Source: an uncultured Eubacteriales bacterium (lineage in GTDB: Bacteria; Bacillota; Clostridia; Christensenellales; Borkfalkiaceae). From it: DNA of 5,373 nt. Positions within the stretch are counted from its first letter, which is position 1. The number at the start of each line of letters is the position of its first letter. A program made the position numbers and the translations under genes. The stretch covers positions 1 to 5,373 of the forward strand of contig CATYEP010000137.1 in NCBI GenBank assembly GCA_958405585.1, given 5' to 3'. The notes beneath the pieces were generated by a model. The model ran no database searches and was not told the origin of the DNA. It worked only from the letters and a program-made list of their open reading frames with translations. Shown in pieces: positions 5,368 to 5,373 of this stretch.

Positions 5368-5373
5368 GTTTTG

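Overview
The window looks like a chromosomal segment of a Gram-positive, low-to-moderate-GC Firmicute of the class Clostridia. The clues are strong AGGAGG-like ribosome binding sites, sigma-A type promoters, a YerC/YecD-type TrpR relative, and a membrane protein combining an InlB/Flg_new repeat with conserved domains I associate with clostridial proteins. A Christensenellales-like lineage is possible, but this is inference from protein style, not proof.

Layout, all genes on the + strand. (1) Positions 2-2135 form one operon: the 3' end of a polar amino-acid ABC substrate-binding protein, its HisM/GlnP-type permease (4-base ATGA overlap), its GlnQ-type ATPase (5 nt gap, real start at 957), and a 97-aa TrpR-superfamily regulator (9 nt gap). 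A 17-bp hairpin at 2154-2193 probably ends the transcript. (2) Positions 2136-2477 are intergenic. They hold that hairpin, then a GC-rich element (about 2204-2280) with nested inverted repeats and a potential pseudoknot, then AT-rich sequence leading to a weak candidate promoter. (3) 2478-3575 is a complete group III (iron-type) alcohol dehydrogenase of unknown substrate. (4) 3576-3731 is a promoter region with a perfect inverted repeat, a near-ideal extended -10 promoter and a strong ribosome binding site. (5) 3732-5261 is a 509-aa single-pass membrane protein: transmembrane helix, one Flg_new/InlB-type repeat, a very acidic linker, an uncharacterised 'YRRSF' domain, and a C-terminal domain strongly resembling the C-terminal half of ribosomal protein uL15. 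A classic intrinsic terminator at 5296-5335 closes this unit.

How they work together: the ABC genes are a classical binding-protein-dependent importer, and the co-transcribed TrpR relative may be its amino-acid-sensing regulator or may control other genes. The dehydrogenase and the membrane protein appear to be separate units with their own promoters. The most unusual items are the membrane-tethered uL15-like protein, a charged insertion of about 40 residues in the ABC ATPase helical subdomain, and the structured intergenic element. No rRNA, tRNA, CRISPR array, transposase or prophage gene was seen.
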